Shown: in pieces, positions 6,444 to 10,374 of the stretch | Layout: each line of letters opens with the position of its first letter | Numbering within the stretch: the first letter of the stretch is position 1 | NCBI GenBank assembly: GCA_013041585.1 | Contig: JABEVM010000123.1 | Location: 1 to 10,374, forward strand | Direction: 5' to 3' | DNA length: 10,374 nucleotides | From: Chlamydiota bacterium | GTDB lineage: Bacteria > Chlamydiota > Chlamydiia > Chlamydiales > Rhabdochlamydiaceae | Made by a program: the position numbers and the translations under genes | Notes under the pieces: model-generated | Seen by the model: only the letters and a program-made list of their open reading frames with translations | Database searches by the model: none | What the model was told of the DNA's origin: nothing

Positions 6444-7657
6444 AATCGCTTTCTCAAGATAAGTATTTGTTTCGCTTTTTTCCTTTGTTTTTAATTGCCT
6501 ACGAGTTTTGTACCAACATGTCGAATGACATGTATCTACCCGCTCTTCCTATCATTGCGGATGATTTTTTTGCTTCGATTAGTTTAGTCCAATTCACAAT
6601 TGCAGCATGGCTTGGAGGCAATACAGCCGTTCAACTTATTATCGGGCCCCTATCTGACCGCTATGGACGCCGTCCCATACTTTTGGGAGGCGGTGTTCTC
6701 TTTTTATTAGCAACACTCGGTTGCGCTACTGCACCTTCCCTTTCCTTTCTCATTTGTGCACGTTTTTTACAAGGCATCGGGGTATGTTCCATGATGGTTT
6801 CCGGATATGCAAGCATACACGATTTATACGATGATCAGAAATCCATTCACATTTTGGTTTGGATGGGTACCGCTGCTGTAATTGCGCCCGCTATAGGGCC
6901 TCTTCTTGGAGGATTACTCCTACTCGTTACAGACTGGCGAGGTATTTTCTTTAGTCTTTTTGCCCTAGCAAGCGCCTCAATACTCGCTCTCTGGTTTAGC
7001 ATGCCGGAAAGCACATCAGCAAAAAGCCCGCAGTCACTCAAGATAAAATCACTTCTTTCCTCGTATAGAAAAATTATTTCGAATGCATCCTTTATGATAT
7101 CAGCTGCTTGCTTTGCATTCCTTTATGGTGGGATTATTGGATGGATTACCAGCTCCCCCTTCATTTTACTAGAAACACTGCAGCTAACTCCCACAACATT
7201 TGGATATCTTCAAATCCCTGTTTTTGGCGGCTATATTGTAGGTGCGCAGCTTGTAAAATTTTTTCTGGAAAAGTATGGAAAGGAAAAAGTAATTTCCTTA
7301 GGGCTAGCAGTATCTTTACTGTCCGGTATCTTTCTTGTTATTTTTTCGTTTATCCTTCCGAGCAGCCCTCTCTCTTTTGTTATTCCTCTAGCCTGTTACT
7401 GCACAGGTTTTGGCTTTGCTGCAGCTCCGCTTAACCGCGTTACGCTAACTTCTACGACGCAGCAAAAGGGAATGGCTATGGCTGTCTTTTATTTGACTAT
7501 GACTGGAATAGGAACAGGAGTGAGTGTGATCCTTAGTATTTTTCATGAAACGGCATTTTCTGCGAGCGTAGTCATTGGAGCGTCTGCCCTAGCATCGCTT
7601 CTCTTGAATAGATTTCGCAAAAAGAATGAAGCCCGTGATCAAAATCAAGAAACATAA
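6440..7657 (+). CDS. MFS transporter, Bcr/CflA-type drug:H+ antiporter family
   Basis: A 405-residue integral membrane protein of the major facilitator superfamily with hydrophobic segments consistent with 12 helices. The first helix ends in SNDMYLPALP (28-37), the Bcr/CflA and DHA1 signature. Motif A is GPLSDRYGRRP (69-79) in the first cytoplasmic loop, motif B is RFLQGIG (108-114, with the helix-4 Arg), and the antiporter motif C is APAIGPLLGG (149-158). This pattern points to proton-driven export; the substrate cannot be read from sequence, and relatives export drugs, sulfonamides or metabolites such as dipeptides and cysteine. The start overlaps the M32 stop (ATGA, 6440-6443) and has no Shine-Dalgarno sequence, so translation is probably coupled. 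It is the last gene of the plus-strand operon. Pairing with a peptidase makes an amino-acid or peptide exporter a possible, unproven idea. Confidence 0.92.
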   Translation: MKSLSQDKYLFRFFPLFLIAYEFCTNMSNDMYLPALPIIADDFFASISLVQFTIAAWLGGNTAVQLIIGPLSDRYGRRPILLGGGVLFLLATLGCATAPSLSFLICARFLQGIGVCSMMVSGYASIHDLYDDQKSIHILVWMGTAAVIAPAIGPLLGGLLLLVTDWRGIFFSLFALASASILALWFSMPESTSAKSPQSLKIKSLLSSYRKIISNASFMISAACFAFLYGGIIGWITSSPFILLETLQLTPTTFGYLQIPVFGGYIVGAQLVKFFLEKYGKEKVISLGLAVSLLSGIFLVIFSFILPSSPLSFVIPLACYCTGFGFAAAPLNRVTLTSTTQQKGMAMAVFYLTMTGIGTGVSVILSIFHETAFSASVVIGASALASLLLNRFRKKNEARDQNQET

Positions 7658-7663
7658 ATGAGA

Positions 7664-7708
7664 AGAACCAGCGTTCTAGAAGAAAGCTAGTTGCTTTAAC
7701 AAATTTTT
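7664..7708 (+). terminator. weak candidate terminator of the lptF-MFS operon
   Basis: Two short hairpins follow the MFS stop: AGAAC/GTTCT (7664-7668 with 7673-7677) and AAAGC/GCTTT (7683-7687 with 7693-7697), the latter followed by AAC, AAA and five T (7704-7708). Each stem has only five pairs and the T-run is not adjacent, so this is weak. No better plus-strand terminator is visible before the convergent rpsI gene. Confidence 0.25.
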
Positions 7709-7728
7709 AACTTATTGATGTATGAAAG

Positions 7729-7762
7729 AAAAAACCCCAAACCATGAAAATGGCTCGGGGTT
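7729..7762 (-). terminator. intrinsic terminator of the rplM-rpsI operon
   Basis: Read on the minus strand from 7762, AACCCCGAGCCAT pairs with ATGGTTTGGGGTT around a TTTC loop, giving a continuous 13-pair stem that includes two G-U pairs. The transcript then runs on as TTTTCTTTC, so six T in a row end the stem and tail. On the plus strand the G-U positions become A-C mismatches and the following bases are not T-rich, so the element acts for the minus strand only. It begins 13 bases after the rpsI stop. Confidence 0.88.
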
Positions 7763-7774
7763 AAAATATAGAGA

Positions 7775-8167
7775 TTAACGTTTAGAGAATTGGAAGCGCT
7801 TACGAGCACCAGCTAGACCGTACTTCTTACGCTCTTTCTTACGAGAGTCGCGAGTTAAGAAGCCTTCTGCTTTCAAATCTTGTCTGCGAGTTTCTTGTTC
7901 TAATACAAGAGCTCTTGCAATACCTAGACGAGTTGCAATCATCTGAGCTTCAATTCCACCGCCACGTACACGAATGATCATATCGTATTTCTGTACATCA
8001 GAGCATTTTTCGATAGGCGCTAGAATGACTTTTCTCTGTAGTTCGGAAGGGAAATAGTTTTCAAATTCACGACCGTTAACTTGAATTTTTCCTGTTCCAG
8101 AACGCATACGTACAGAAGATACTGCTGTCTTTCTTCTTCCTGTACCAATTTTTTCTTGTTTTATCAT
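7775..8167 (-). CDS. rpsI: 30S ribosomal protein S9
   Basis: S9 belongs to the head of the small ribosomal subunit; its C-terminal tail reaches the P-site tRNA. The 130-residue length equals that of E. coli S9. Diagnostic features are GTGRRKTAVSSVRM near the N-terminus (8-21), the RVRGGG block, LGIARAL, GFLTRD and ERKKYGL, and the invariant basic end QFSKR whose last Arg contacts tRNA. The block following RVRGGG is IEAQ, where many bacteria have ISGQ. The gene lies 31 bases behind rplM, the near-universal L13-S9 pairing, and is followed by a strong terminator. The start has a modest GAGAA upstream. No abnormality is visible. Confidence 0.98.
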   Translation of the reverse strand: MIKQEKIGTGRRKTAVSSVRMRSGTGKIQVNGREFENYFPSELQRKVILAPIEKCSDVQKYDMIIRVRGGGIEAQMIATRLGIARALVLEQETRRQDLKAEGFLTRDSRKKERKKYGLAGARKRFQFSKR

Positions 8168-8198
8168 TTCAAATTCTCAGAGGTTAAATGTTGAGACA

Positions 8199-8651
8199 TT
8201 AAATGTTTGCGAGGATTGGCTGCTGAGATTCCATTTTATGGCTCTCTCCAGCGAAAACGCGTAATTTTTTCATTTGAGCTTCAGTTAGACGTGTTTTTGG
8301 CATCATCCCTTTTACAGCTCTTGTAATAATGTAATCTGGTTTTCTTGCTTTCATTACACGATAAGGAACTTCTCTAAGTCCGCTCATTGCGCCTGTATGA
8401 TAGCGATAGATTTTTTGCGCTTCTTTAGCTCCGGTAACGCAAATTTTATCCGCGTTAATGACAATCACGCCATCTCCACCGTCTACGTTAGGCGTGAAGG
8501 AAACTTTGTGTTTTCCGCGTAAAATTTTTGCGACTTCAGATGCAAAACGACCAAGTGTTTTGCCTTTAGCGTCTAAAATAAACCATTTGCGCATTGGAAT
8601 AACTTCTTCCTTAGTCAAAAGGAGAGTTTTATTTAATTGTTTCGAGCTCAT
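8199..8651 (-). CDS. rplM: 50S ribosomal protein L13
   Basis: L13 is an early-assembly protein of the large ribosomal subunit that binds 23S rRNA. The 150 residues contain the family core: KWFILDAKGKTLGRFASE (22-39), the LRGKHK block, DGGDGVIVINADK, VTGAK, Y-x-YHTG, the ARKP and AVKGMMPKT blocks, and LRVFAG near the end. Against E. coli L13 (142 residues) it has a slightly longer N-terminus (MSSKQLNKTLLLTKEEVIP before MRKWF); I remember a similar extension in Chlamydia L13, which favours the start at 8651. That start has an AGG seven bases upstream. Met20 (ATG at 8594) is an alternative with AAGGAAG about eleven bases upstream. It is first in the rplM-rpsI operon. Confidence 0.97.
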   Translation of the reverse strand: MSSKQLNKTLLLTKEEVIPMRKWFILDAKGKTLGRFASEVAKILRGKHKVSFTPNVDGGDGVIVINADKICVTGAKEAQKIYRYHTGAMSGLREVPYRVMKARKPDYIITRAVKGMMPKTRLTEAQMKKLRVFAGESHKMESQQPILANI

Positions 8652-8701
8652 TTGCTAGCCTAAAGATATATTGTTCAAATCAAATCTTTTTACGATGGCC
8701 T

Positions 8702-8731
8702 AGCATAACCTGTATGTTCTTTTTTTGCCAA
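8702..8731 (-). promoter_or_regulatory. rplM: candidate rplM-rpsI promoter
   Basis: On the minus strand TTGGCA (8731-8726, five of six matches to TTGACA) and TATGCT (8707-8702, four of six matches to TATAAT) are separated by 18 bases, one of which falls in an A-tract just after the -35. Transcription would begin near 8695, leaving a leader of about 43 bases. It is the best sigma-70/sigma-66-like pair seen ahead of rplM, based only on inspection. Confidence 0.4.
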
Positions 8732-8924
8732 TCATTATCTAGCGAAATACCGCAATATTCCTCAAAAAAAATCTTACTTTACTTACCTAGGCAAGAAAGG
8801 AACATTCAATTTTTTATTAGTAAAAATGGAAAAAAAATTTTAATTCCAGATCAACTCAGCCAAACTTCCCAACTTATTAGGATCCTGCTTCGTCAATAAA
8901 AAAAGAACCTATTTTGAGAAAAAT

Positions 8925-8953
8925 TAGAAAAAAAATTCCCTTTTCTCTATATT
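8925..8953 (+). promoter_or_regulatory. miaB: candidate miaB promoter
   Basis: TATATT (8948-8953, five of six matches to the -10 consensus) lies 17 bases downstream of TAGAAA (8925-8930, four of six matches to TTGACA). Transcription would start near 8960, about 34 bases before the miaB ATG. It is based on inspection only, in an A-rich context where chance matches are common. Confidence 0.35.
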
Positions 8954-8993
8954 TAGCGCCTTTACGAAATCTACTTACGAAAGATCTGGCTTT

Positions 8994-10334
8994 ATGCAAC
9001 AACCAAAAAATTTCTTCATAAAAACGTATGGCTGCCAAATGAACGAACTCGATTCGGAAATCATGGTAGGACAGCTCGAAAAAAGGGGCCTTACAAGAAC
9101 TCATGAAGAAGGTGATGCAGATCTACTCATATTCAATACTTGCTCAATCAGAGACCTTGCCGAGAGAAAAGTCATGGGGAAACTAGGACAGCTCGGCCGC
9201 CATAGCAAAAAAAAGTCGATCATTGGGGTCACAGGCTGTATGGCCATGGCCAAGAAAGACTCCCTTTTCCGAAAACTCCCCCATGTCAATTTTGTTATTG
9301 GAACCAATAATATCACTGACCTAAATACCGTACTGGATGAAGTTTTACAAACAGGACAGCAGACGATCCGTACGGATGACCAGTTTGAAGAGAACCTCGA
9401 CTACCTAGTAGCTAAGCGCGATGATCCTGTCAAAGCCTACGTATCTATCATCCGCGGGTGCGATAAATTTTGTACCTACTGCGTGGTACCCTATACAAGA
9501 GGGCAAGAAGTTTCAAGACCGCCAGAAAGTATCGTAGAAGAATGTAAGCTCTTAGTAGAAAAAGGCTATAAAGAAGTCACCCTCTTAGGACAGAACGTCA
9601 ATAGCTATGGTAAAGATCAGCCCGAGTGGAACTGCTATTTTCATGACCTTCTCTATAAACTGGATAAAATCCCTGGATTAGAACGCATCCGTTTTATGAC
9701 AAGCCATCCAGTCGACATTACAGAAGAGCTCATGTACGCCATTCGAGACCTTCCGTCCGTCTGCGAATTTGTCCACTTCCCCCTGCAAGCCGGATCCGAT
9801 CGTATCCTTCGAAAAATGCATAGGATCTATACTGTCGAAAAATACCTAGAAAAAGTGGCCCTCCTTAAAAAAATTGTCCCCAATGCCTCTTTGGGTACAG
9901 ACATTATCGTAGGCTTCCCAACAGAAACCGAAGAAGAGTTTTTGGAAACCTATAACCTATTTAAAGAGATCAACTATTCTGTAGCCTTTATTTTTGCCTA
10001 TAGCCAAAGAAAGGGCACACCTGCCATGCGCTGGCGCGATGATATCCCAGAAGAGGTAAAACAAGAGCGTCTACAAAGGCTCTTGCAACTACACCAAGGA
10101 CAAGTAGAAGAGCAAAGACAAGCCCTACTCGGCTCAACCCTTGAAGTCCTCGTAGAAAAGTACAATAAAGAAGATAACGTGCTGAAAGCCCGTACTCGGT
10201 GCTGGAAAAACGTAGTCATCCCAGGAGATGCCTCACTAGTTGGAACACTTCAAAAGGCCAAGATCCACGGTTATAGTCATCAAACGCTGCTCGCTGAGAT
10301 CTGTAAGGATAACAAGCTTTCTTTGTCTCTTTAA
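8994..10334 (+). CDS. miaB: tRNA-2-methylthio-N6-(dimethylallyl)adenosine synthase MiaB
   Basis: MiaB is a radical SAM methylthiotransferase that adds a methylthio group at C2 of i6A37 in tRNAs reading UNN codons, acting after MiaA and improving decoding. The 446-residue protein has the full three-domain layout: an N-terminal UPF0004 domain with cluster ligands C14 (TYGCQMNELDSE), C50 (NTCSIRDLAERK) and C82 (VTGC); the radical SAM domain with C156-x3-C160-x2-C163 (RGCDKFCTYCVVPYTRG) and downstream LLGQNVNSYG and PLQAGSDRIL; and a C-terminal TRAM domain (about 375-440). The QMNELDSE and TYCVVPYTRG motifs fit MiaB rather than RimO or MtaB. No strong ribosome binding site precedes the ATG, but the family N-terminus begins exactly here. 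It has its own promoter region and diverges from rplM; miaA is not in the window. Confidence 0.96.
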   Translation: MQQPKNFFIKTYGCQMNELDSEIMVGQLEKRGLTRTHEEGDADLLIFNTCSIRDLAERKVMGKLGQLGRHSKKKSIIGVTGCMAMAKKDSLFRKLPHVNFVIGTNNITDLNTVLDEVLQTGQQTIRTDDQFEENLDYLVAKRDDPVKAYVSIIRGCDKFCTYCVVPYTRGQEVSRPPESIVEECKLLVEKGYKEVTLLGQNVNSYGKDQPEWNCYFHDLLYKLDKIPGLERIRFMTSHPVDITEELMYAIRDLPSVCEFVHFPLQAGSDRILRKMHRIYTVEKYLEKVALLKKIVPNASLGTDIIVGFPTETEEEFLETYNLFKEINYSVAFIFAYSQRKGTPAMRWRDDIPEEVKQERLQRLLQLHQGQVEEQRQALLGSTLEVLVEKYNKEDNVLKARTRCWKNVVIPGDASLVGTLQKAKIHGYSHQTLLAEICKDNKLSLSL

Positions 10335-10374
10335 AAGACATAATCCATTCTATTTTAACGAATTACAATTATAA

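Larger units (their letters stand above)
8652..8993. other. 342-base intergenic region between divergent rplM and miaB
   Basis: This AT-rich stretch holds the candidate promoters of both flanking genes. Between them, CTTACCTAGGCAAG (8782-8795) is the core of an imperfect palindrome at 8779-8798, pairing eight of ten positions around CCTAGG, which could be an operator or a chance motif. A 61-codon open frame (8714-8899, plus strand) has no ribosome binding site and no recognisable domain, so it is not called as a gene. I see no tRNA, small-RNA terminator or repeat in it. Confidence 0.6.

Noticed and set aside
7108..7434. 108-codon plus-strand open frame inside the MFS gene
   Set aside because: It is a shifted-frame shadow of a well-supported 12-helix transporter, with an aromatic- and cysteine-rich translation and no domain.
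8184..8206. Short inverted repeat AATGT/ACATT between rplM and rpsI as an attenuator
   Set aside because: Only five AT pairs with no T-tract on the minus strand; rplM and rpsI are normally co-transcribed.
8714..8899. 61-codon plus-strand open frame in the rplM-miaB spacer
   Set aside because: No ribosome binding site, no recognisable domain, low-complexity composition like AT-rich spacer, and it overlaps the candidate rplM promoter.
10331..10356. TTAAAA/TTTTAA inverted repeat after miaB as a terminator
   Set aside because: The six pairs are all A-T, the loop is 14 or more bases, and no T-run follows.
1..10374. Mobile element, CRISPR array, phage or defence system
   Set aside because: No direct-repeat array, transposase, integrase or inverted-repeat ends were seen; all genes are housekeeping or transport genes with uniform composition.

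Overview
The window looks like chromosomal core DNA from a member of the Chlamydiae, more likely an environmental (Parachlamydia-, Waddlia- or Simkania-like) lineage than Chlamydia itself. The evidence is the moderate AT-richness, a Gram-negative LPS-export pair (lptF-lptG) beside tilS as I recall for Chlamydia, an N-terminally extended ribosomal protein L13 of chlamydial type, and a full-length miaB. The phylum is inferred from remembered homologues, not from a search. No mobile element, CRISPR array, rRNA or tRNA gene was found.

Layout. Left, minus strand: a small GYF_2/DUF4339 protein with a C-terminal membrane anchor overlaps tilS (tRNA-Ile lysidine synthase) by an ATGA junction; 140 bases follow tilS, possibly holding the start of another minus-strand gene. 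A 95-base divergent promoter region (1850-1944) separates this pair from a tight plus-strand series of five genes (1945-7657): lptF, lptG, an LpxT-like PAP2 membrane enzyme, an M32 carboxypeptidase and a Bcr/CflA-type MFS transporter. Junctions are a 4-base overlap, a 6-base gap, a 15-base gap and a 4-base overlap, so they are probably one operon. It converges on the minus-strand rplM-rpsI pair (L13, S9), which ends at a clear strand-specific terminator (7733-7762). A 342-base intergenic region (8652-8993) separates rplM from divergent miaB, which nearly fills the right end.

How the genes fit together. LptF and LptG are the inner-membrane half of the LptB2FG transporter that extracts lipopolysaccharide or lipooligosaccharide. 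The next gene resembles E. coli LpxT, which moves a phosphate from undecaprenyl pyrophosphate to lipid A on the periplasmic face. The operon therefore seems to join LPS export to a lipid A or undecaprenyl phosphate step, followed by a cytosolic peptidase and an exporter whose link to LPS is not evident. tilS and miaB are independent tRNA-modification genes. Nothing here is a wholly new system. The best leads are the lptFG-lpxT-like operon, the GYF_2-anchor/tilS coupling, and the altered HES motif of the M32 peptidase.
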